Positions 1 to 5,759 are shown, counted from the first letter of the stretch. The stretch: DNA of 5,918 nt from Gaiellasilicea sp035525905 (GCA_035525905.1 DATLDK010000152.1:1-5918), one strand, 5' to 3'. Program-made: numbers and translations. The notes: generated by a model from the letters alone, not told the origin.

Positions 1-63
1 CCCGTCGAGCTCCAGCAGCGCCGGCTCCAACTCGCGGGGCCTGATCTCCTCGTAACTCGACAT
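1..63 (-). CDS. 5' end of an unidentified protein, cut by the window edge
   Basis: An ATG at 63 on the minus strand opens a frame that stays open to the window edge and gives MSSYEEIRPRELEPALLELDG. It is preceded by a well-placed Shine-Dalgarno sequence: GGAGG, then a six-base spacer, then ATG. That is the main reason for calling it a real gene start despite its 21 visible codons. It is divergent from the superoxide dismutase gene, with 74 bp between the two start codons, so the promoters must lie close together. The visible part is acidic and has no signal peptide or membrane segment. The fragment is too short to assign a function; its stretch LLELDG vaguely recalls the N-terminus of SOD-like actinobacterial proteins, but I would not name it on that. 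Confidence 0.6.
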   Translation of the reverse strand, partial: MSSYEEIRPRELEPALLELDG

Positions 64-85
64 GCAGAACCTCCGAACTCGCGGG
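29..85. repeat. Short direct repeat AACTCGCGGG (29..38 and 76..85)
   Basis: The 10-base word AACTCGCGGG occurs at 29..38, inside the start of the truncated minus-strand gene, and again at 76..85 in the divergent spacer before sodA. Both copies follow a CTCC. The copies could be a paired operator for the divergent promoters, or chance in GC-rich sequence. Only the match itself is seen; the role is a guess. Confidence 0.2.
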
Positions 86-137
86 ACCGGCGCGGAGCAT
101 ATCCTTCACTCAATGTCCGAGACGAAGGAGTCGCGCG

Positions 138-746
138 ATGCCGTTCACCCTCCCAGACCTTCCCTACGACTACGCGGCGCTCGAGCCGACCATCGACGCG
201 CGCACGATGGAGATCCACCACGGCAAGCACCACCAGGCTTACGTCGACAACGCGAACAAGGCGCTCGAAGGCACCGAGTGGGCGAACAACAGCGTCGAGT
301 CGGTCCTGGCGAGCCTCGATGCGCTGCCGGACGACATCCGCACCGCCGTCCGCAACAACGCCGGTGGCCACGCGAACCACAGCCTCTTCTGGGAGATCAT
401 GAGCCCGGACGGTGGCGGCGAGCCGGAGGGTGACCTCAAGGCTGCGATCGACGACGTCTGGGGCGACACCGACTCCCTGAAGCAAGCGGTCAACGACGCC
501 GGCGTGAAGCGCTTCGGCAGCGGCTGGACGTGGCTGGTCTACGACGGCACGGGCCTCGCGGTCAAGTCGACGCCCAACCAGGACAGTCCCCTCCTCGAGA
601 GCGACGTGCCGCTGCTCGGCATCGACGTCTGGGAGCACGCCTATTACCTCAACTACCAGAATCGCCGTCCGGACTATCTCGGCGCGTGGTGGAACGTCGT
701 CAACTGGCCCGAGGTCGGCCGCCGGCTCCAGGCAGCGGACAAGTAG
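138..746 (+). CDS. sodA: Superoxide dismutase, Mn-type (Fe/Mn family)
   Basis: Converts superoxide to hydrogen peroxide and oxygen; a cytoplasmic antioxidant enzyme. The 202 residues match the family's usual length of about 200. The N-terminal helical domain starts with FTLPDLPYDYAALEP. The metal ligands by family pattern are H27 (in MEIHHGKHH), H81 (in GGHANHSLFW), D163 and H167 (in the signature DVWEHAYY). Gly77 in GGHANH and Gln148 in NQDSPL are the positions that mark the Mn-type over the Fe-type (which has AAQ and Ala there), so manganese, or a cambialistic enzyme, is expected. The ATG at 138 has AAGGAG seven bases upstream, which fixes the start. A weak -10-like TATCCT lies at 100..105, with no convincing -35. 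The gene stands alone and ends just before a strong hairpin at 759..788. No signal peptide is present. Confidence 0.97.
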   Translation: MPFTLPDLPYDYAALEPTIDARTMEIHHGKHHQAYVDNANKALEGTEWANNSVESVLASLDALPDDIRTAVRNNAGGHANHSLFWEIMSPDGGGEPEGDLKAAIDDVWGDTDSLKQAVNDAGVKRFGSGWTWLVYDGTGLAVKSTPNQDSPLLESDVPLLGIDVWEHAYYLNYQNRRPDYLGAWWNVVNWPEVGRRLQAADK

Positions 747-758
747 AACCCGTAGAAC

Positions 759-788
759 GAGGAGGGGCGCCTCGCGGCGCCCCTCCTC
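759..788. terminator. Bidirectional terminator-like hairpin between convergent genes
   Basis: The arms 759..771 (GAGGAGGGGCGCC) and 776..788 pair perfectly over 13 bp around a four-base loop, TCGC. It lies in the 61-bp gap between the sodA stop and the stop of the convergent cupredoxin-like gene, so it can serve both. Neither side has a real T-run, so it would be the U-poor hairpin type common in GC-rich actinobacteria. It is inferred to terminate transcription or stabilise the 3' ends. Confidence 0.75.
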
Positions 789-807
789 CAGTTGCGCTTG
801 CCCCAAC

Positions 808-1713
808 CTAGAGGCGGATCAGGATGACCCGGCTGGCGCCCGTCACGTACCCGACCCCGACCTGCGTCTGGGGCATCAGGATGCGAATGCTCGAGAGGCC
901 CCTCGGGATGCGGACCGTCGCGCGCGTCGCGATCGTGCTCGACTTGAGCACGACTCGCTTCAGCGAGACCCAACGGCCGAGCGAGTTACGCCGCTGGACA
1001 TACACGGACTTGCCTGCATAGGGGATCGTGGACGTCGCCTTCGTCGAGAAGGTGACATACCGACCGACCTTCTTCAGGATTCCGATGCCGATCCGCGGCG
1101 CCACGTTGACCGTGACCGGAGAAGAGGTCGTCGGCGTGGCCGGGTTCGCCTGCCAGCTGACCGTGTAGGTCGTCTGAGCGGACGGAGCAGTCGTGAACGT
1201 GAACGCGCCGCTGGCCGTCGATAGGACCTCGGCGACCGAGCTCGTCTGCTTCGTGCCGGTGCGCGTCAGCACCTCGGCGCGCAACATGACCTTCTCGCCG
1301 GCCTTCGCGACCGGGAGCTTGCCACTGAGCACGACCGCGCCGCCGAAGATCACCTTCGGCTTGTTCGCGGTCAAGCTCGGCGAGCCGACCGGAGCCGCGG
1401 CCTTCGCGACCGTCACCGTCATCTTCTGGTTCTTGACCAGGGTGTCCTCGACGCTGTAGTGGCCGTCGGCCTTGAACTGGAACGTGTAGGTCTCGCCCGG
1501 CTTCAGGCTCGGCGAGGTGAACGCGTTCTTCGACGTGAGCTGATGGTTCTTGGCGTCGGAGTTCGTCCAGGTGATCGAGTCACCCGCATCGATCGTGATC
1601 GAGTTCGGGACGAAGCCGGCGTTCGTGATGCTGACTGTCTTGGTAGCAGCGAGTGCCGTCGGCGAGGCGAGCAGGAACGCCGCGAGCACTGGCAGCAGTA
1701 GGAACTTCTTCAT
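808..1713 (-). CDS. Secreted protein with cupredoxin-like domain and Ig-like repeats
   Basis: Predicted exported protein of 301 residues. Residues 1-22 form a signal peptide: MKK, a hydrophobic core, and a likely Ala-x-Ala cleavage near ALA|A. Residues 24-104 look like a plastocyanin/cupredoxin beta-sandwich (VSITNAGFVPNSITIDAGDS, then WTN, and KPGETYTFQF). The first copper-ligand position seems kept (H57 in KNHQLTS). The Cys-x-x-His-x-x-Met region is replaced by YSVEDTLVKNQKM, and the whole protein has no cysteine, so a type 1 copper site is not possible. Residues about 112-205 and 206-301 look like two Ig-like or other beta-rich modules; the basic C-terminal part resembles secreted actinobacterial repeat modules. 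The start at 1713 is chosen because AGGGGAG lies about nine bases upstream and the signal peptide begins there; the open frame extends much further upstream only as an antisense shadow. Likely role is cell-surface or structural; the actual function is unknown. Confidence 0.85.
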   Translation of the reverse strand: MKKFLLLPVLAAFLLASPTALAATKTVSITNAGFVPNSITIDAGDSITWTNSDAKNHQLTSKNAFTSPSLKPGETYTFQFKADGHYSVEDTLVKNQKMTVTVAKAAAPVGSPSLTANKPKVIFGGAVVLSGKLPVAKAGEKVMLRAEVLTRTGTKQTSSVAEVLSTASGAFTFTTAPSAQTTYTVSWQANPATPTTSSPVTVNVAPRIGIGILKKVGRYVTFSTKATSTIPYAGKSVYVQRRNSLGRWVSLKRVVLKSSTIATRATVRIPRGLSSIRILMPQTQVGVGYVTGASRVILIRL

Positions 1714-1761
1714 GCTGATGTCTCCCCTGTGAAACGTTGAGTAGCTCCGTCGTGCCCTCCT

Positions 1762-1787
1762 GTCGTCCCGTCGAACCGCCGATTTCC
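1762..1787 (-). promoter_or_regulatory. Possible ECF-type promoter for the cupredoxin-like gene
   Basis: Read on the minus strand, GGAAAT (1787..1782) is followed after 16 bases by CGAC (1765..1762). This resembles the ECF-sigma pattern of a GGAAC-like -35 and a CGTC/CGTT-like -10, about 50 bases upstream of the ATG at 1713. Since an ECF sigma gene lies about 0.8 kb away on the other side, this could be one of its targets. The match is imperfect in both boxes and GC-rich sequence gives many such words. Confidence 0.22.
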
Positions 1788-1854
1788 AGGGATTTACTTC
1801 TTCCGAACTATCTTGTCCGGTCGCGGCGGCCCCTCGAAGCGCGAGAATGCGCGA

Positions 1855-2526
1855 GTGGATCAGGCCCCACGCACCCTCCTCACCGGCGGTACCGGCAAGC
1901 TCGGCGCGCGCATCGCGGAACTGCTTCGCCGCGAGGGCTGGCAGGTGTTGGCGGCAGGCAGCCGCGACGGTGACCTCGCCCGCGCCGACGCGGCGCGCGC
2001 GCTCGTCGAGCGCGCTGTCGGGGAGCTCGGAGGTCTCGACGTGATCGTCAACGGCGCCTCGTCCGGGTTCGAGCCGAAACGGTTCGACGAGGTCACCGAG
2101 GCGGACGTCGACGCCGCGCTCGGCGCGACCGTCAAGGGAAGCTTCTTCGTCACGCAAGCGGCGGCGCCGCACCTTCGAGCGAGCCGGGGCCTCGTCGTCA
2201 TGCTCGAGGACGTGGCGGCCTACCAGCCGTGGCCCTCCTTCGCGGCGCACTGCGCGGCGAAAGCCGCACAGGCCATGCTGACGCGGACGCTCGCACGGGC
2301 GCTCGCGCCCGACATCCGCGTGTGCGGCGTCGCGCCGGGCCCGGTCGCGGTCGAGCCCGGCCAGCAGCCGAGACGCGCTGCCGAGACCGCACTCGGCCGG
2401 GTCGGGTCGCCCGACGATGTCGCGGGTGCGATCCTCTATCTCGCAGGAGCCGAGTTCGTCACCGGCACGACGATCGTTGTCGACGGCGGCCGGCTGCTCC
2501 AATCCGGGAGATCAGGCAGTGCGTAA
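1855..2526 (+). CDS. SDR-family oxidoreductase, pteridine-reductase-like, with altered catalytic Tyr
   Basis: Predicted cytoplasmic NAD(P)-binding Rossmann protein of 223 residues from a GTG start. The glycine-rich turn is TGGTGKLG (residues 10-17), spaced as TGxxGxxG rather than the classical TGxxxGxG. The NNAG-equivalent is NGAS (66-69). A late motif, VAPGPV, and the C-terminal VTGTTIVVDGG are typical of short-chain dehydrogenases/reductases. The active-site stretch reads EDVAAYQPWPSFAAHCAAK. Asp119 sits 13 residues before the YxxxK position, as in pteridine reductase PTR1 (Asp-Tyr-Lys), but the Tyr is His132 while Lys136 is kept. The substrate is therefore uncertain and normal reductase chemistry may be changed. 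GTG 1855 puts about nine residues before the first beta strand, as usual; an in-frame TTG at 1813 would add 14 residues and has no ribosome-binding site either. The ECF sigma gene follows within 42 bp, so the two are probably co-transcribed. Confidence 0.87.
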   Translation: MDQAPRTLLTGGTGKLGARIAELLRREGWQVLAAGSRDGDLARADAARALVERAVGELGGLDVIVNGASSGFEPKRFDEVTEADVDAALGATVKGSFFVTQAAAPHLRASRGLVVMLEDVAAYQPWPSFAAHCAAKAAQAMLTRTLARALAPDIRVCGVAPGPVAVEPGQQPRRAAETALGRVGSPDDVAGAILYLAGAEFVTGTTIVVDGGRLLQSGRSGSA

Positions 2527-2568
2527 TCCGAGGGGATGGATGGGGCGGTGACCCTCAAGAGGCCAGTC

Positions 2569-3150
2569 ATGCCGCGCGCTGGTGGAACCGTAAGCTTTCC
2601 CCGCGTGGGCCACGCCGAGTTGACGGACGGTGACCTGATCGAGCGCGTCGGCGACGGTGATCGCGACGCGTTCGAAGAGCTTTACCGCCGCTACACACGC
2701 CCGGTCCTGGGACTGGCGCTGCGCCGGCTCGGCGACCGCGGCCGCGCCGAGGACGCGCTGCAGGAAGCCTTCGCAGCGATCTGGCGCTCGGCCCGGAGCT
2801 ACGACGCGACCCGGGGGCAGGGCGGTGCCTGGCTCTATACGGTCGCGCGCAACGCAATCGTGGACGGCGCGCGGAAGCGGCACGAGCCGCCGATGGACGC
2901 GCCAGACGAGCCCTCCCGCGAGGGCGGGCCCGACGAGCGGGCCGAGGCGTCCTGGCTGACGTGGCGGGTGCACAGCGCCATCGAGCTGCTGCCCGATCAC
3001 GAGCGCCCTGTGATCGAGCTCGCGTACTGGGGCGGGCTCTCCCAGAGCGAGATCTCCCAGTTCCTCGATGTGCCGCTCGGAACGGTCAAGACGCGGACCC
3101 GCAGCGCGCTGGCACGGCTGGCCGATCTGCTGGAGGAGGAGCTGAGATGA
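2569..3150 (+). CDS. ECF-family RNA polymerase sigma factor (SigK-like group)
   Basis: Alternative sigma factor that directs RNA polymerase to a stress or envelope regulon when released by its anti-sigma factor. The 193 residues fit the ECF length. Region 2 covers about residues 33-103 (DAFEELYRRYTRPVLGLALR, then RAEDALQEAFAAIWRSA, and WLYTVARNAIVDGARKR). A charged linker (about 104-128) follows. Region 4 is at about 136-190, with the helix-turn-helix LSQSEISQFLDVPLGTVKTR. The ATG at 2569 is chosen because AAGAGG lies six bases upstream; an in-frame ATG at 2536 would add 11 residues but abuts its GAGGGG with no spacing, and a GTG at 2605 is a third option. The stop overlaps the anti-sigma start as ATGA. 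The group assignment rests on the RskA-like partner and is moderate. Confidence 0.95.
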   Translation: MPRAGGTVSFPRVGHAELTDGDLIERVGDGDRDAFEELYRRYTRPVLGLALRRLGDRGRAEDALQEAFAAIWRSARSYDATRGQGGAWLYTVARNAIVDGARKRHEPPMDAPDEPSREGGPDERAEASWLTWRVHSAIELLPDHERPVIELAYWGGLSQSEISQFLDVPLGTVKTRTRSALARLADLLEEELR

Positions 3151-3716
3151 CGGACCGCTTCGACGACCTCGTCGGCCAAATCGACGACCCCGAGGAGCGG
3201 CGCCGGCTGCACCGAGTGCACGAGTTGCTCCTCTCGGTCGACGCTCCGCCGGAGCTCTCTCCCGTAGCCAGGCCGGCTGAGCCCGCGAGGTTCCCCTCAA
3301 GGCGACGGCGGCCGCTTGCGCTGGCGCTCGTCGCGACTGCGGTCGGCGCCGTGCTCTTCGGCTCCGGCTATCTGGCGGGCGGCCGCACCGATGACGTCAC
3401 TCCGGTGACGGTGATCACGATGGCGGGCATCGGCGAGGGGCGCGGAGCGTCGGCATCGATCGACTTGCTGCCGCAGGACGCCTCCGGCAACTGGCCTCTG
3501 GACGTGCGCGTGCGGGGCCTCGAGCCGAGCAAAGACCGGGCGGACTACTACGAGCTCTGGCTCACGAAGGACGGCAAGCTCGCAGATTCGTGCGGTCGCT
3601 TCACCACGCACCAGGGTCTGACGAAGGTGACGCTGAGCGTTCCGTACGGCCTGCGGCAGTACGACGGCTGGGTCGTGACGCGCGCGGGCTCCGACCGCGT
3701 GCTGCTGAGAACCTAG
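3147..3716 (+). CDS. Transmembrane anti-sigma factor, RskA-like C-terminal domain
   Basis: Predicted single-pass membrane protein of 189 residues that would hold the preceding ECF sigma factor inactive. Residues 1-50 are cytoplasmic and charged, with a helical stretch (DPEERRRLHRVHELLLSV) likely to contact sigma. The usual zinc-binding HxxxCxxC motif is absent. After SRRRR (51-55, stop-transfer-like positive charge) comes one membrane segment at about 57-78. The outer domain (about 80-189) contains YYELWLTKDGK and SCGRFTTHQG, similar to the C-terminal domain of RskA-type anti-sigma-K factors. One cysteine (149) is present in that domain. The ATG overlaps the sigma stop (ATGA) with GGAGGAGGAG upstream, so translation is probably coupled and the two proteins made in step. 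Signal and release protease are not visible from the sequence. The stop TAG sits in a CTAG shared with the convergent VOC gene. Confidence 0.9.
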   Translation: MTDRFDDLVGQIDDPEERRRLHRVHELLLSVDAPPELSPVARPAEPARFPSRRRRPLALALVATAVGAVLFGSGYLAGGRTDDVTPVTVITMAGIGEGRGASASIDLLPQDASGNWPLDVRVRGLEPSKDRADYYELWLTKDGKLADSCGRFTTHQGLTKVTLSVPYGLRQYDGWVVTRAGSDRVLLRT

Positions 3717-4069
3717 GCGGGCTGCCAGAGCTCGAAGCGGTTCCCCTCGGGATCGACGGCCCAGCCGAAGCGCCCGAACTCGAGCTCTTCGACCCGCTCG
3801 TCGACCTCGACGCCCGCCGCGCGGAGTTGGGCGAGCATGGCGTCGAGATCGCGCACGCGGTAGTTGACCATCGCCTGCTGTGCCTGCGGCCAGTAATCGG
3901 TGTCGCCGGCGAAGACCGACCACACGGTGGTGTCGCCGCTCCCTGCCTGGAAGGCGACGCCGCCCCACTCCTCCAAGGCGATTCCCAGGTTGGTGGCGTA
4001 CCAGGCTCGCAGCTGATCGGTATCGCGGCCGCGGAGGAAGATGCCTCCGATCCCCGTGACCCGCTCCAA
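3713..4069 (-). CDS. VOC (glyoxalase/bleomycin-resistance fold) family protein
   Basis: Small cytoplasmic protein of 118 residues with a paired beta-alpha-beta-beta-beta pattern. The first half has VTGIGGIFLRGRDTDQLRAWY and NLGI. The second half has MVNYRVRDLDAMLAQLRAAG, then FGWAVDPEGNRFELWQPA, the C-terminal hallmark of VOC proteins (acidic Glu near the end, E113). The N-terminal metal-ligand His of true glyoxalases is replaced (GGIF), so glyoxalase I activity is not supported; family members bind diverse small molecules. No ATG or GTG fits; TTG at 4069 lies five bases after the thyX stop, with a purine-rich GAGCGAG just upstream, giving a coupled thyX-VOC pair. An upstream extension to 4150 would lie inside thyX and is unlikely. 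Substrate unknown. Confidence 0.88.
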   Translation of the reverse strand: MERVTGIGGIFLRGRDTDQLRAWYATNLGIALEEWGGVAFQAGSGDTTVWSVFAGDTDYWPQAQQAMVNYRVRDLDAMLAQLRAAGVEVDERVEELEFGRFGWAVDPEGNRFELWQPA

Positions 4070-4074
4070 CTCGC

Positions 4075-4782
4075 TCAGGGGGCGGTGCGCTCGTTCGCGA
4101 CGAAAGCGGCGTGCGTGATCGGCATCCGCTCCGCCAGAAATTCCTCGCAAGCCTCCGCGTAGCGCCTGATCTCACGTTGCGCGGTCTCGGCGGCGCGGAG
4201 CGAGACGAAGTTCATCAATGCTCGCGCATTGACCGTCCAGTAGAACTCGGTGTAAGCGCCCACGGGCAGAACCGCGCGGGCGAGCTCTCGGGCCACGCCC
4301 TCGTCGACGAGCCGCGTGTAGGTCGCGTAGGCAACGTCGTAGGCGGCCTGCAGCTCGTCGCGGGTGCGCTCCGCGAGCTCGGCGTCGACAGGCTCGAACG
4401 AGTAGGACCCCGGCTTGCCGACCTGGCTGCGCACGTCCTCCGCCTCCGGGACGTAGAAGTCGTCCGTGGCCTTCGCGTAGCGCATCGAGAACTCGTTGAA
4501 CGAACCGATCCGGTGGCGGAACCACTCGCGCGCGACGAAGATGGGGCAGCGGATGTGGAAGCGAAAGGAGTTGTGCTCGAAGGGCGTTCCATGGCGGTCC
4601 CGCATGAGGAAGCGGATCAAGCCAGCGTCAGCATCGTCCACCTCGTCCCGGTGCCGCGCGAAGCTGACCCGGGCAGCGTTGACGACGGAGAGATCGTCCG
4701 CCATCGCAGCGTCCAGGCGCACGAAGCCGTGGTCGAGGACTGGTATCGAGCTCTCGGGTATCACTTCGGTCGTGGTTGCCAC
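4075..4782 (-). CDS. thyX: Flavin-dependent thymidylate synthase ThyX
   Basis: Makes dTMP from dUMP using methylene-tetrahydrofolate, with NADPH-reduced FAD as hydride carrier; cytoplasmic, normally a homotetramer. The 235 residues (from GTG 4782) match the family. The ThyX signature RHRX7S is intact at R89 to S99 (RHRIGSFNEFSMRY). The C-terminal half carries YTEFYWTVNARALMNFVSLR followed by AAETAQREIR, the region that binds dUMP and flavin. The N-terminus VLDHGFVRLDAAM is typical. A GTG at 4764 would shorten the protein by six residues; neither start has a strong ribosome-binding site. It is followed closely by a VOC gene and faces the DUF72 gene across a 33-bp spacer. The predicted enzyme looks functional, with no missing motif. 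Confidence 0.95.
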   Translation of the reverse strand: MATTTEVIPESSIPVLDHGFVRLDAAMADDLSVVNAARVSFARHRDEVDDADAGLIRFLMRDRHGTPFEHNSFRFHIRCPIFVAREWFRHRIGSFNEFSMRYAKATDDFYVPEAEDVRSQVGKPGSYSFEPVDAELAERTRDELQAAYDVAYATYTRLVDEGVARELARAVLPVGAYTEFYWTVNARALMNFVSLRAAETAQREIRRYAEACEEFLAERMPITHAAFVANERTAP

Positions 4783-4815
4783 GGATGTCGAGGCTAGCGC
4801 GGTCCCCGGACGGTA

Positions 4816-5448
4816 ATGGCAAATGCCTGGATCGGCTCGTCGGGGTGGTCGTATCCCTCCTGGCGTCCGGGCTTTTATCCCGAGGGAACGCCGAACGAGG
4901 AATTTCTCGCGCACTACGGGAAGGCGCTGCCGTCGGTCGAGCTGAACTCGACGGGCTACCGGCTGCCGTCCGAGGAGCAGTTCGCACGCTGGGCCGACCA
5001 GGTGCCCGGCGGCTTCCGCTTCGCGGTCAAGATGCCGCCCCGAGCGCTGCGTGCCCTCGGCACCTTCGAGGAGCGCGTGCGCACGCTGGGCGACCGGCTC
5101 GGGCCTGTACGCGTCGTCGTGGACACGCCGCGAGACGACGGCCTGCTCGCGCTGCTCCTCGGGTCCATCGAGCTCCCGCTCGCGCTCGACCTCCGGGACC
5201 CCAGTTGGGACGCCGCCCACATCGCTCCGGCGGTCCGCGTGAACGACTGGGACGCGGACGCACCCTTCCGCTACCTCCGCTTCCGCGATCCTCCGTACGC
5301 CGACGAGGAGCTCGAGGCGCTCGCGGCGAGGATCCGGCAGCTGCTGGCCGAGTGCGTCGAGGTGTTCGCATACTTCCGCCACGAGGACGCGCCGAGCGCC
5401 CCTGCATATGCGCACAGGCTGCTCGAGCTGGTCGGGTCGGCGCGGTAG
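4816..5448 (+). CDS. DUF72 (YecE-like) family protein, compact form
   Basis: Cytoplasmic TIM-barrel-like protein of the DUF72 family, whose biochemical function is not established. The start AWIGSSGWSYPSWRPGFYP, the VELNSTGYRLPSEEQFARWA stretch and FRFAVKMPP are the recognised family motifs, followed by DLRDPSW and a late FAYFRHED. At 210 residues it is shorter than most members (about 240-260); the shortening appears to lie between FAVK and LDLRDPSW, where the usual ITH-containing loop is absent. The ATG at 4816 starts the first conserved motif almost at once, so a longer N-terminus is unlikely. GGACGG four bases upstream is a weak ribosome-binding site. It is divergent from thyX, with 33 bp between starts. 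The next gene, csp, follows after 107 bp and has its own leader. Confidence 0.92.
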   Translation: MANAWIGSSGWSYPSWRPGFYPEGTPNEEFLAHYGKALPSVELNSTGYRLPSEEQFARWADQVPGGFRFAVKMPPRALRALGTFEERVRTLGDRLGPVRVVVDTPRDDGLLALLLGSIELPLALDLRDPSWDAAHIAPAVRVNDWDADAPFRYLRFRDPPYADEELEALAARIRQLLAECVEVFAYFRHEDAPSAPAYAHRLLELVGSAR

Positions 5449-5455
5449 CGCCGGT

Positions 5456-5483
5456 TTGCGGCTACACTTCCCGGCGTTACGTT
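5456..5483 (+). promoter_or_regulatory. Weak candidate promoter for the csp leader
   Basis: TTGCGG (5456..5461) and TACGTT (5478..5483) are 16 bases apart, and would start a transcript about 65 bases before the csp start codon. Only three of six bases match consensus in each box. It sits just after the DUF72 stop, where a csp promoter must lie if csp is independently transcribed. Confidence 0.22.
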
Positions 5484-5508
5484 CTTAGAGCGCGTTCGAC
5501 GGTGCCCC

Positions 5509-5549
5509 GCACCTCTCTTACCCGTTCGTGATCAACGGTAGGGAGGTGT
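5509..5549 (+). promoter_or_regulatory. Leader hairpin that buries the csp ribosome-binding site
   Basis: The arm 5511..5526 (ACCTCTCTTACCCGTT) pairs with 5534..5547 (AACGGTAGGGAGGT) around a seven-base loop, CGTGATC. I count 14 pairs with one G-U and single-base bulges at C5521 and T5518; C5510-G5548 and G5509-U5549 extend it. The right arm contains the whole Shine-Dalgarno sequence, GGGAGG at 5541..5546, which lies nine bases before the csp ATG. The structure would block ribosome binding unless opened. There is no T-run after it, so it is not a typical terminator. Pairing is directly visible; the switching role is inferred. Confidence 0.6.
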
Positions 5550-5555
5550 ATTTAC

Positions 5556-5759
5556 ATGGCATCAGGAACAGTCAAGTGGTTCGACGACGCGAAGGGCTAC
5601 GGCTTCATCGCGCCGGAGGACGGCACGAAGGATCTCTTCGTGCACCACTCAGGCATCGGCGGCGAGGGCTTCAAGTCGCTTGCTGAGGGCGCAAAGGTCG
5701 AGTTCGAGGCGCGCGAGGGTCAGAAGGGCCCGGAGGCGTTCAACGTCGTCCTCGTCTAG
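5556..5759 (+). CDS. Cold-shock protein (CspA family)
   Basis: Single-stranded RNA/DNA-binding OB-fold protein, an RNA chaperone in the cytoplasm. The 67 residues are the normal family length. The N-terminus is MASGTVKWFDDAKGYGFI, with the RNP1 motif KGYGFI at 13-18 and the RNP2-like LFVHHS at 27-32 (usual form FVHFS; the second His is a common variant). The end GPEAFNVVLV is typical. The start is clear: GGGAGG nine bases before the ATG. That site is buried in a leader hairpin, which suggests post-transcriptional control. An IF-1 gene follows after nine bases with the same TAGGGAGG word as its ribosome-binding site, so the two are probably one transcript. Whether it is cold-induced cannot be read from sequence. 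Confidence 0.96.
   Translation: MASGTVKWFDDAKGYGFIAPEDGTKDLFVHHSGIGGEGFKSLAEGAKVEFEAREGQKGPEAFNVVLV

Noticed and set aside
1813..1854. TTG start at 1813 for the SDR gene
   Set aside because: No ribosome-binding site, adds 14 non-conserved residues, and a weak TATCTT -10-like box overlaps it at 1809..1814; GTG 1855 fits the fold better, though neither is proven.
1714..2502. Upstream extension of the minus-strand cupredoxin-like frame, antisense to the SDR gene (open for about 263 codons)
   Set aside because: The signal peptide and a good ribosome-binding site mark the start at 1713. The extension is Arg/Ala/Gly-rich shadow sequence opposite a clear SDR gene, a common effect of high GC.
2584..2607. 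GGAAC-N15-CGTG, an ECF-like promoter pattern near the start of the sigma gene
   Set aside because: A transcript from here would begin inside the sigma coding region after its likely start codons, and the spacer is one base short; probably chance.
3297..4175. Long minus-strand open frame across the anti-sigma gene and the VOC gene
   Set aside because: Its frame differs from that of both VOC and thyX and its Arg-rich product matches no family; both real genes explain the region.
4783..5415. Minus-strand open frame extending thyX upstream across the DUF72 gene
   Set aside because: It lies opposite a recognisable DUF72 gene, and ThyX family proteins begin near the LDHGFVRL motif, so the extension is a shadow.
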